A stretch of DNA of 64,000 nucleotides from Limnomonas spitsbergensis (Eukaryota; Chlorophyta; Chlorophyceae; Chlamydomonadales). The position numbers were made by a program, and so were the translations under genes. Positions 27,001-35,167 of the stretch are shown one piece after another. The first letter of the stretch is position 1. The number at the start of each line of letters is the position of its first letter. The DNA lies in NCBI GenBank assembly GCA_037349105.1, contig JAYJMM010000097.1:2638001-2702000 (forward strand), given 5' to 3'. The notes below the pieces were generated by a model that saw nothing but the letters and a program-made list of their open reading frames with translations, made no database searches and was not told the DNA's origin.

Positions 27001-30000
27001 CCGGGTCAGGGGGGGGGCGGGCGCAGAGGTAGGGATTATGGAGCTGCTGTTTTATGAAGGGAGGATACGTGACTGATTAGTACATGACCGCGTCCTGAGG
27101 CCTGTATTCAGGGGGATCTTAATTTTTGCGAAAGCAGGGGAATGGAAGGGTAGGATGGGACGTTGTGACTGTGAGGTGGAAGTCATTCCCTTGGGACGAA
27201 GCATGGGGAATGGGCATGTGTAGGGTGGGACGATCTGTCAGTGAAGAGCATGCTGACGCAGCCAATGCTGGAGATGCATGACTCTGTTGAGTTGGGAGTT
27301 GGGGTTGCAGCGAGCGCTTGTGGTATTAGAGGATGCCGGCGCGCCTAGACTGCCCTGGATGCGACGCCCAAAGAGAAGCCAATGAGAAATGTGGTGTCCA
27401 ATGAGAAGCCCTTGTGGTACTGCCCTCAGTACTTCTGCACTGTTATCCTTTCCACCCTCAACACTTCTGCACGACTTTCCTTCCACGCCTCTCAAGCCAT
27501 TATGCGTGCTTTCTAAATTCTCCTACCAGGTGTGCGACTACGCGCTCATCTGCATACACCAGTTAGTGCGCTGCCTGGTGGCACCCCCGAGGTGGATCGA
27601 GCGGGGCGGGGGTGCGGCACAGCTCGCATTCGAGGCGCTGCCTCCGAAGCTGCCTCCAGGTCCGTTGCACCTTTTACCCACCCAACCTCCCACCCAACCA
27701 CATAACACACTCTGTGACGGGACCGGTTTACCTCCCCACCAATGAACCCACACCGCAATAGGAGCCTCTGGTTGTACTTTTCTTTCAATCAGTGCTGCCC
27801 GGCCCTTTGGTTGACAACTTTTGATTGGTTGCGCGCTGATGTAGCAGCAACAATCTGGGCCTTGCTGCCAAGCAGTCCATGCCCCTAGCCTTCTTTCTCA
27901 GAAAGAATGAAGGCTACGTGCTGAGGGACGTAAGAATGTGATGGCATTGCTTGAAAGAAGGAATGCTAGGCCCCACCATTGCCCCACTGGGTCCCAAGGG
28001 TTTACATCGTTTGAAATAAAGAAAGTCTCACCCAAGGGGGCCTCAGAGTTGAGGCAATAGTGCAGGATGGGCGCTGTCACCGTTGGAAGGCCAGGCCGTC
28101 CATGTCTTCCGACTCCCATCTCTCCGCCCCAGTGGATGATCCCCCCTCGGGAGGCAGGGTCCAGGATATAATGCCTAAGCCCTAAGCCTAAGCCCTGCAC
28201 AGGTTACCTGTGTTGTATCGACTTTCAATTTCTCCCCATTCTTGTAGCCCCTCTCTTTTCGCACACCTCAGTCACCTGGCCCTGTTGGGCTCCCGATGAG
28301 CCGTTCACATTCAAATTAACAGTGGAAACTCTCCTGGCTCTGACATGAAATCTTGTTCCTCCCCTCGTACACACCGACATAAAATTATATCCCACCCCTC
28401 CTGAGCCGTCATGACATCAAATTTCTCCCCTCATGCATAAATATGAAATCATATCTCTCCCCTCATGCACCGAAATGAAATCATATGTTTACCCTCATGC
28501 ACTGGCATGAAATCATCTCCCCTAATCCCCTTGTGCACCGGCATGAAATCATCTCCCCTAATCCCCTCATGCACCGGCATGAAATCATATCCCCTAATCC
28601 CCTCATGCACCGGCATGAAATCATATCTCTCGCCCCCTGCACCAATGCTAAATAAAACCTCTTCTTATTCTTGCAGCCTACCTCAGTTACCTGGCTCTAC
28701 TGGGCTGCCAATGCTCCGGCCTAGCCCTCGAGGTCATCGCGACTCTCAGCACCGCCGCTGCTTCCGAGGCGCGTGCGGGCGGGGCACACGGCGGCAGTGG
28801 TAGCTACCATCACCATAACCACGACCGTGCTTGCCGTGGCGGGGGGGCAGCAGCCGGGGGCAACGGCGCTGAGCTGCGGCTGCTGCTGCGAGAAAACCGC
28901 CCGCACCTCCGCCTTCTGAAAGGGAGCGCCAAGGCATTCTTCGATTCCCACCAGAGCTTGTCAGCAGACCTGCAGGCCGCGGTGGAGCTGGCAGCGCCGC
29001 AGGCAGGCGGGCAGCCGGATGCCCGCTCTTGCGGAGAGCCGCTAGGGCAGGCCTGCGGGTCGGCGATGCTCGGGGACGGGGATGCATCCAGCAGAGCGGC
29101 CCATCTCACGGCGGCCCGGCGGATGGCTATCGGCGTTCAGAAGCAGCTGCAGGTGGCGGAGGCCAGGGTGCAGGAGGAGTACAGCACGCAGCAGGGGCGC
29201 TTCGGAGCCTCAAACGCGGGCGCAGGCGGCAGCGGCGGTAGCCCGCTCGGAGACTCCCCTCTGGGCTCCCGTGCGCCGCTCAACCCCTACCCACTGTCTC
29301 AAGGCGACATTGACGGGGACCCTCTAGATCTTTTGGAAGACTTTGAGGACAAACTGTTTGGATCTGATCCCGGATCCGAGGACGCGGACGCCGCGGACCT
29401 GGATCGACAAGCAGGTTCGGATCTGGATCCGCTAGAGGACAGGACGGTGGGCGGCTCCTCGAAGCCGCCTGCTGCGGGCAAGAAGCGCTCAGCAACCGAT
29501 TCATCAAAGCCACATGGCTCCTGCATGCGGCAAGCGGCATCGGCTGTGACGGTGACCGGAGCAGCCTCTGTGCACGCCGGCCTGTCTCCCTCGCTAGTGC
29601 CAGGCCCCAGGGCAGGCATCAAGGGATCTACTCCAGCCCAAAAGGCTGCTGCAGCCTCAAATAAGAAGGCAGCAGCGGCTGCGGGCCGTGGCACGGGTAT
29701 TGAGGAAGTGGCGTCCAAGTCAGCAGCTGCCAGGGTGCATACGGCAGGCGCAAACTCTGGAGCGGTCATGCCCAAGGAGAAGAGCAAGAAGATGGGATGC
29801 GCACAGAAGACGGCTGCCGCTCTTGCAGAGACTGCTGCTGCTGCTTTTGTCTCTGTGGCTGTCCCGCTTGCTTGCCCCAAACTGAAGGCCCGGCATATCA
29901 AAAGCAGCGTTGACAGGTCGGCAGGTAGCGGAGGTGTCCCCGCCTCCGGAGCTAAGGCTGCCATCAGTGTAGCTGACGCTGTACCGTCAGGTAGCGGAGG

Positions 30001-32809
30001 TGTCCCCGCCTCCCGAGCTAAGGCTGCCATCAGTGTAGCTGACGCTGTACCGTCAGGCAAGGGTGCGAATGCCACAAAGTTCTCCCAGCCAGGAACGCTC
30101 CCACGGGCGTCGCCGCATGTTGTTGGCAGAGCTGATGCGGCTCCTGTTTCAGTTTCGGCTGCAGCTACCGTCAGGGCAGCTGACTCAGCACTACCAGGTG
30201 GAAGTGTGAATACCGGTTTGGTAACGCGGCGCTTCTTGGCAGTCACGGGCCCTGGACCAACACAGTCAGCTGTTGCGGGCACGGATGTTGCAGGAACGGC
30301 TGTTGCGAGCATGGCTGTTGCCGACGCGATAGTTGCAAGCACAGCTGTTGTAGGTGGAGGTGTGCATTCCCGGAGGGCAACTAGGCAGTCCACGGCAGGT
30401 GCTGCACGTGCGGCCTCACGGCCTGCTGTTGCAGGGGCGGCTGTTGCCGCTGTGGTTCCGGAGTCAGGCGTCTCTGATCCTGCAGGGGCTCGTGCACCGC
30501 CGACAGCTAAGCTGGCTTTTGATGGCAATGGCAAGGCTCCAAGCAGCAAGGGCAGAAAGGGCAAGAAGCCTAGCAGTAAAGTAAGCAAGGGAGGCAAGCA
30601 TTGTCCTGCTGTGGCCGCAGCGACGGAGTTGGACGTGGCGCCAACTGGACTGGAGGAGCTTGCCGCAGCGCCCAGCACGGGCTTGGCTGCGGTGCGGGTT
30701 CCTGAGGCAGCTGTTCGGCACGCTGCATCGGCTGCGGTGACGGGCGCCAAGGGTCGCAGCGGCCGCGCGGCCTCACCAGGAGGCCGGGTGGCCATGAAGG
30801 CAAGTCTGGCCAAAAGTCTGGCACCCTGCGCTGACGGAGTGTCGACGAGCGAAGCGCTGCCGGGACGCTTTGCTGCGGCAGCAGCAGCTGCGTCCGCGCG
30901 ACCCAGCCCCCGCCCAAGCTTCGCCGGCCGGCAGGATGTCCCGGGGATAGCGAAAGCGGGGGCTCCACGCAGGATCTGTCCGGAGCCAATAGGCGAGCGG
31001 GCGCAAGGAGGCAGCCCCTCAGGGGGAGCAGCCTCTACCCGCATCGTTGCAGCGGGCCAGAGGCACCAGGCACTGCGACCCCCAGGTTGCAGATGGGCTG
31101 ACGAGGAGCTGGAGGTGAGGTTGAGCCTCTCTCGGGACCTGTCCTCTGAGCTGCCACCAAGCCTACTCCTGCCAAAACCGACAGAAGCGAGTGAGTATAC
31201 TTGCAACGGGGCGGAGGGGCTGAGCAAGAAGCGGCCCAGGTCTGATACCGCGTCGGCCCCTGGTTTGCACCCAACGTTTGGCCTTCCCGCGCAGCCTGCA
31301 AAGAGACAGAGCTTGAGCAAAGGAGGCAAGGTGGCGGCAGCGGTAAGCTCCGGTCTATGTGATGGTGACAGCAAGAAGGAGAAGGAGGCGCCGGTTCCAG
31401 CGCGGCAGGGAGGCGCCGTATCAGCTGCTTCTGCTGGTGGGGGTGGTGCTGCGGCCAAGCAGGTGGCGCGCGTAACTCCCTCTAGGGCCCGGAAAGCCGC
31501 CGGCGTCCTCCCTGCACGTCCCCCGGCCAGCAGCAGCCACAACCCGTTTGTTGCGGCTTGTGTGCGGGAGCTGGGTGAGGCCATCCCAGGTGCGAGCGCT
31601 GGGAAGGCTTTGTATTTATTCACAAGGGTTTCTTGCAGCAGGAGCACTGAGGAAAAGGGTGCTGTATGAGGCAAGCCCAGGAGCACAAGCTGGAGGGAAA
31701 GTGGGCTTTCAAATTTGTGCTGCCTTTCTTACTGCTTCAGCTGATGAGGCAGGCTAGCGATCATTCTGGCCTGGATGTGTGTTCGCCCTACCCTTTTTTC
31801 CAAAACCCCTGGACAGCCTCTTATGTTGATAGTAGCGGGGGCGCTGATGAGGCAGGCTAGTAATGATATGACCTCTTATCCTGACCTGTCTATGTGTTTG
31901 GCTGGACCCTGCTTATGAGTAAAGGGTTTAGGAACTGTATTTTCACCTGACCCTTGCCCGAATGGACAGCCTCTGACGATGTGGGGCCAGCTAGTCACCA
32001 TATGAGTCATCATCTTGCTCATGATGATGCATCATAAGCTCAAGTAGCCCTGTGAGTAATATGACGCATGAGCCCCGGCCCATGCATGTTCTACATTTTG
32101 CCCTTTCCCCCCTCCCTCTTGGACAGACTCTGACGATGATGACAGCGGAGCCGATGATGAGGAAGGCTGGGCGGAGCTGGACGACTTCATCGTGTGCATG
32201 GTGCGTGTCCAGTGGGGACCTCTGATATCACTGATAATCTGATATCACGTAATCATGCTAGGTTATATTTTGATGACGAAGAAGGCTGGGCGGAGCTGGA
32301 TGAATTCATGGTGTGCATGGTGCGGGTCCAGTGGGGGCCTCTGGCATTCCCAGGGATCGGCACATAACCTTGCATCATTTATGTTAGGGGGAAATAGGAT
32401 TAGCCAGCCAAAGACAGCGCGTGTGTGTGTTTTCTGCTTTTGGCTGTGGTGTTGTCCCGCCCTTCACGTCTTCACAATACCCCTTGGCCTTTATGTTGCC
32501 CGCTAGTTGCAGCATGTAGATCTGTCTCGTGTCCGCTGCCCAGTCCCTCTGTTTGCACCATGCAGCCTGGAAGGGATGACAGCCAGCTTCCCTGTCTTGT
32601 TCTAACTTTGCACTTGAGGCCAGCAGTTTTGGCCCCGCCTTGAGACTTCTGTTGCCCAGAGTTCGACATGCTCACCCCATTTGTGTCCTCCCCCCCTCTT
32701 CTGCATCTTGCAGCCTGGAAGGGACTACAGCCAGCTGTTTGGCAAGCGATTTAGATACAAGGGCGGGAGCAGCAGGGAGCCACTGGCTGGAAGAGATGCG
32801 GGAGGATAG
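12007..32809 (+). CDS. Very large helical, Ala-rich protein, 19 exons (family not recognised)
   Basis: Exons: 12007-12297, 12786-13111, 13467-13739, 13944-14205, 14803-15510, 16239-18172, 18835-19489, 20113-20300, 20707-20888, 21909-22210, 22987-23336, 23979-24323, 25427-25601, 25967-26104, 26729-26899, 27530-27659, 28677-31589, 32127-32200, 32714-32809 (TAG). All junctions are GT-AG and all phases agree, summing to 3170 codons, which supports one gene. Residues 1 to about 2200 are dominated by amphipathic leucine/alanine helices (for example LLLSVFIDALDTWPIDLVACLL and LLKSILHLI), as in HEAT/armadillo-like solenoids. Residues about 2200-3110 are low-complexity Ala/Ser/Lys/Gly. The C-terminus is acidic and then ordered: DDEEGWAELDDFIVC and PGRDYSQLFGKRFRYK. 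A large DNA-repair or chromatin scaffold (FANCI/FANCD2-like or condensin-like) is possible, but I see no decisive motif. The start is uncertain: an in-frame stop lies at 11992, yet GCAG before 12006 could also be an acceptor. Confidence 0.6.
14185..14640 (+). repeat. Donor-edge copies after exon 13944-14205
   Basis: The exon end GGTGGAGCTGCTGGAGGAGG then CCGG|GGTAAGGGCT recurs at 14280-14312 (GGCGGAGCTGCTGGAGGGGA, CCGGGGTAAGGGCT), at about 14380-14405, 14485-14525 and 14598-14630, increasingly diverged. The second and third copies share a GTGAGCCGCTCTGTA-type tail. Confidence 0.85.
14725..14830 (+). repeat. Acceptor-edge pair before exon 14803-15510
   Basis: CACCCCTACCAAAGCTGAGC and the following ATAACCAAATTTTGTGCTGT (14711-14750) mirror the true acceptor CACCCCTGCCGCAG|CTGAAC then GTAACAGAGTTTGGCGCTGT at 14789-14828. 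The upstream copy has lost the acceptor AG context. Confidence 0.75.
15485..15725 (+). repeat. Three copies of a donor edge after exon 14803-15510
   Basis: GAAGTGGATGACCAG|GTGAGG (donor at 15511) is echoed by GAGGTTGACGACCGG|GTGAGA (about 15600-15617) and GAGCTTAATGACCAG|GTGAGA (about 15695-15712). GT is kept in all three. Confidence 0.85.
15835..16290 (+). repeat. Four acceptor-edge copies before exon 16239-18172
   Basis: AG acceptors at 15850, 15979, 16110 and 16238 (spacing 128-131 bp), each followed by a version of GGCAACACTGAGGTGCCCGA and TGCTGGTGGGGAGGTC. Only the last copy is continuous with the long exon. The upstream copies have frame breaks, and intron text such as TAATC...CCTCAACCCTT also repeats. 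Confidence 0.9.
18595..18830 (+). repeat. CACACATCA-rich imperfect tandem repeat
   Basis: About ten imperfect units of roughly 20-25 bp (ATCACACATCAAAACACATT type) fill the end of the intron before the acceptor at 18834. Confidence 0.8.
19425..19985 (+). repeat. 82-bp tandem array of a donor edge (six donors)
   Basis: Donor GTs lie at 19490, 19572, 19654, 19736, 19818 and 19900, an exact 82-bp period. Each unit is exon end (GTACGGACCGTGCAACTTTG, TACTTCCATCCTTCAG) followed by GTGCGATCTGGGTGTGGAGA. The first copy is joined to exon 18835-19489 and differs most from the rest (ATCATGCAG|GTGCGAGC). Because 82 is not a multiple of three, the reading frame rotates, yet most frames stay open. Confidence 0.95.
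20040..20135 (+). repeat. Two acceptor-edge copies before exon 20113-20300
   Basis: CCACAG|GCAGCTGTCCAG (AG at 20051-20052) and CCACAG|GCAGCTGCCCAG (AG at 20111-20112) are 60 bp apart, both followed by a CCCTCAGC/CCCCAGCTTG stretch. Either acceptor keeps the frame. Confidence 0.8.
20815..21005 (+). repeat. Donor-edge duplication after exon 20707-20888
   Basis: Over 60 bp of exon end (GGTATGCCAGCTGGACACCC and on to the CGTCAACGGTTTCACC end) are echoed at 20930-21003 (GGTCTGCCAGTCGCACATCC and on to CGTCAACCTCTCGG). Confidence 0.8.
21052..21640 (+). repeat. 13-bp minisatellite ATTGGGATCAGGT, about 44 copies
   Basis: Near-perfect tandem copies inside the intron 20889-21908, with a few variant units (GAATTGGGATCAG, CATGAATTGGGAT). 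The unit has no stop in any + frame, so the long open frames here are spurious. Confidence 0.97.
21665..21945 (+). repeat. Acceptor-edge copies before exon 21909-22210
   Basis: The true acceptor TTTTGCAG|CGGGCGCCCTGG then CCGCCTCGCTCAAGCTGCTG is preceded by a copy at 21775-21815 (CCTTGCAGCTGGCGTCCTGG, CCGACTTGCTCCAGCTGCTG) and a weaker one at about 21690-21720. Confidence 0.8.
22185..22800 (+). repeat. Seven donor-edge copies after exon 21909-22210
   Basis: GGGAAGCTTGGCGCTACACAG|GTATGGGTG at 22190-22219 recurs, diverged, near 22345-22372, 22415-22437, 22505-22525, 22605-22628, 22684-22707 and 22760-22787. Most copies keep CACAG|GTATGG or a close variant, followed by TTAGGGT-like text. Confidence 0.88.
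23620..24010 (+). repeat. Three acceptor-edge copies before exon 23979-24323
   Basis: ATCCCCAG|GCATCTTCTCCTCGG and CCCAGTTCCAGTCCTCC at the true acceptor (23978) are echoed at 23750-23800 (ATCCCCAGGCATCTTCTCTT, CAGACCGGACCGGCCCTTATC) and 23627-23670 (ATAGCCAGGCTCTTCTCCTC, GGATCGGTCCTGCCCTTGTC). Confidence 0.85.
24285..25260 (+). repeat. Donor-edge copies after exon 23979-24323
   Basis: GCGCCCCGCCTGCTGCTGCT then GCACACCCG|GTGAGAT is followed by copies ending at about 24507 (GTGAAAAG), 24595 (GTATAATC), 24679 (GTGATGAG) and 24932, 25190 and 25282 (more diverged). A nested pair GTGCAGCTGGATCAGGTGTA and GTGCGGCTGGATCAGGTGTG occurs at 25001-25020 and 25218-25237. Confidence 0.85.
25585..25690 (+). 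repeat. Four short donor-edge copies after exon 25427-25601
   Basis: CACAG|GTATGGACGATGAGGG at the true donor is followed by three more units (CACAGGTGTGGACGATGAGG, GATAGGTATGAAAGATGAGG, TACAGGTATCGACGATGAGG), period 24-28 bp. Confidence 0.85.
26110..26470 (+). repeat. CATGCAGCTG tandem array
   Basis: Units of 15 bp (CTCATGCAGCTGGCC, CCCATGCAGCTGATC) are organised in a higher-order block of about 55-60 bp that adds TTGCTTCATGCACGTGACC. It begins directly after the donor at 26105. Confidence 0.9.
26870..27030 (+). repeat. Donor-edge pair after exon 26729-26899
   Basis: GCATTACTCAATTAAG|GTGGGG and GGCTGGGTCAGGGGGGG recur at 26975-27020 as GCATTACTCCATGAAGGTGC with AGGCCGGGTCAGGGGGGG. Confidence 0.85.
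28235..28735 (+). repeat. Acceptor-edge copy and CATGAAATCAT array before exon 28677-31589
   Basis: TTCTTGTAGCCCCTCTC and CACCTCAGTCACCTGGCCCT then GTTGGGCTCCCGATG (28240-28302) mirror the true TTCTTGCAG|CCTACCTCAG then TTACCTGGCTCTACTGGGCT at 28667-28707. Between them (28375-28640) lies a roughly 36-bp array of CTCATGCACCGGCATGAAAT plus CATATCCCC. Confidence 0.85.
32125..32350 (+). repeat. Donor-edge pair after exon 32127-32200
   Basis: GAAGGCTGGGCGGAGCTGGA, CGACTTCATCGTGTGCATG|G and TGCGTGTCCAGTGGGGACCT recur at 32279-32340 with few changes and the same GT. The second copy would encode the same EEGWAELDEFMVCM segment. Confidence 0.92.
32560..32745 (+). repeat. Acceptor-edge pair before the last exon 32714-32809
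   Basis: CATGCAGCCTGGAAGGGATG and ACAGCCAGCTTCCCTGTC (32559-32596) mirror CTTGCAG|CCTGGAAGGGACT and ACAGCCAGCTGTTTGGC (32707-32744). Both carry a usable AG. Confidence 0.88.
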
Positions 32810-35167
32810 CTTTACCCCTCAGATGGCAGGCGGAAGGAGGACAGATAGTTTGCAGTTTTTTGAATCTAGGTGTCCACCTGTTCTTGGGCAGGGACCCACC
32901 CTACCAAGCCCCAGTCATGTTAGAGAAACCTTAAAGTGGAATAGGGGAGATGGATACCAGATACGTGGTACAGGTTGCGATGCATTTGTATTAGGGAGGA
33001 AACCTTGTTTTTTTGCAGAATGGGACCGAGCTTGGGATTGAAAGGTGATGGAGAGGGGCTGGGCGCTGTTTGAATTCGAAGCTTAGGATTTGTGGGGTGG
33101 GGTGAGTGCCGATCTGGGGACGTTTTCGTCAGGTATCATGGAAAGCTGTGAATTATTTGGGTGGGTGGAGCGATGAAGACCTGGGCATTATATATTTGTC
33201 TGGGGCCATGATTCGGGTGACTTCCCTGATGTTTGAATAAGGTGCACTGGATTCTGGGGTGGGAAAAGCGAAAAGTCTGGACGTTATCTGGGCCTATGAT
33301 TCATACGACTTCATAGCATGAGTCTTGGAATTTGGTGTAATCTGTAATTTATTTTTGTTCAGCAGTCACACGTCGAAATATTTTAGACGATGGTGTATCC
33401 TCTTAAGGTCTGATCAGGACTCGGACAGTGTTGAAGGCCGCCTTAAGTAGGGTTATATGGGGTCCGCTTGGCTAAAGGATCAAACCTGGCCGGGTAGACG
33501 ACTGGTGGCCCAACCGGCATCAGGGCTTGCTGAACCCGGCTCCTCTGACCGTTCGCCGTGGAGAGTGTTGCCGTGATGTACCTGAAGTGCAGTTAAAGCA
33601 CACACAAATAAGCAGTGAGCTCCGGAAGGCCTCAGTGCACAGAATTACAAAAAGTTAAACCAATCGTGAATTTAATACCGAATCTCATATACCGCATTGC
33701 AGGGCCCAGAGGTGTAACGTACCCTATTGTATGCTGGGGAGGGTGTTCTCTGCTTCCTGGTCAGGTGAATGTCAGATAGGTCGCCACAGGTCCATTGTTA
33801 TGATGTATGACATTTGTTTATGCTGGACGAATGCACTCTGACGAATCCATAATATACCTATGAAACTGTTCTTGGTGGGAAATGCAGCTTACACCTTGTG
33901 CGACATCTACTGTTCGAAGACCTGATTTTGTGCCATACATCTTGGATCGTGATAATCTGACGTCCTGAACCGTTGTGGCCACTCACTCTATGACCTCTTA
34001 TCACAGGATTTAGCCCTGCACCCTTCCCTGGAGAGATTATAGTTATTATACCCTAGCCGCAACCTGCTCGGTATAGGGTGCAGTAACTGGTGTCAGGATG
34101 GCTGCCCAGGCGCCCAGCCCTGCAAAAATTAAGCTCTAACCTCGGCTCTACCCCCCCACACAAACAACCTGGGTGTGCTTGTGGCCTTCGTTGTCAGCTG
34201 ATAACGGCCGCAACAACTAGTGCATAAATATTTATCTTAAGGTAACTAATGCTACCCCGCCTTGGCACCCCTCAAGCTGAAGCACGCTATACACCCCCCC
34301 TTAAGGCGGCTGCATACGCCTCCACCAAAACTGAAAACAGCATGCAAGCTACAGAAAGAAGCAAAATCCAGACAGGAAGTGACTCACATGGGAGATGGAT
34401 CTGCCTGCATACTAAGAGGGAAAGGGCCTCTGGTTCACCATAGGTGACTGGACATCAGCCACGGCCTGCACTCTCTCACTGTCTAGATTGCCGGGGTCCA
34501 TGTTCCTGCCCCCTCACATGGGAGAGCGGCATGGCTGCACCATGGTCCTGAATGTGCATGGTAGGTGGAATTGATAATGCTCATCCCGCACCAGTCCCGG
34601 TCAAGCGTTCAGCAGGGCCCAGTGGGTATGCACTGTTCTAAACCCGCGGCCTTCACCAACAGATGAAGACATAGCTCGCACACTAGCAGACGTAAGGTCT
34701 GAGCTACCCATGGGCCCTCTCGACATGAAGCAAGGCCAAAACAGGGCAAGCAGAGCCCAAACTAGGGACCTAGTCACAAAGGGGGCACGAAGGTTTGAAT
34801 TCAAAGTTTTCAAGAATTCTAAGCAGATAGAGATGCCTCCCAGGGACCAGCTGATGCCTATTGGCAGGTGATGAATTCAATCTTGGTCGCCATCTTACGG
34901 GTCTACTAGAAGGTAGGCATTAACTCCCAATGGGATGCATGTTCCTCAGCTGGTGCAGACTGCAGACCCTCTACAGGTCTACTGTGTCCACACCACCGCT
35001 CCACACCTACCTAAATACTCCACACAATTTGTAACGCAAATTGAAATCCCCTGTTGAGATAATGACAACTTGAAATAAACCTGGAGCCGTCTGTCGACCT
35101 AGTCGTGCTTACCAAAGAGAGCTGCACGTATTGAACCTGCTTAACTTCTCTTAAGGAGTAGGAGACA
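32810..35167. other. Intergenic, no supported gene
   Basis: Frames are short. A TGTAA-type algal polyadenylation signal candidate (GTGTAATCTGTAATTT, 33341-33356) lies about 540 bp after the large gene's stop. The stretch 34468-34610 resembles 38325-38465 at roughly three quarters identity. The frame at 34624-34870 (LNPRPSPTDEDIARTLADV and on) is open and not low-complexity; it may be a retroelement fragment, but I cannot name it. Confidence 0.4.
34468..34612 (+). repeat. Dispersed repeat, copy 1 (pair with 38325-38465)
   Basis: Shared text includes CTGTCTAGATTGCCGGGGTC / CTGTCTAGATCGCCGGGTTC, GGCTGCACCATGG and GTGCATGG...TGGAATTGA. The second copy sits in an intron of the coiled-coil gene. 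Confidence 0.6.

Noticed and set aside
29299..31686. 795-codon open frame on the minus strand
   Set aside because: Shadow of the GC-rich Ala/Ser/Lys-rich exon 28677-31589 on the plus strand, which is tied to its neighbours by splice phase.
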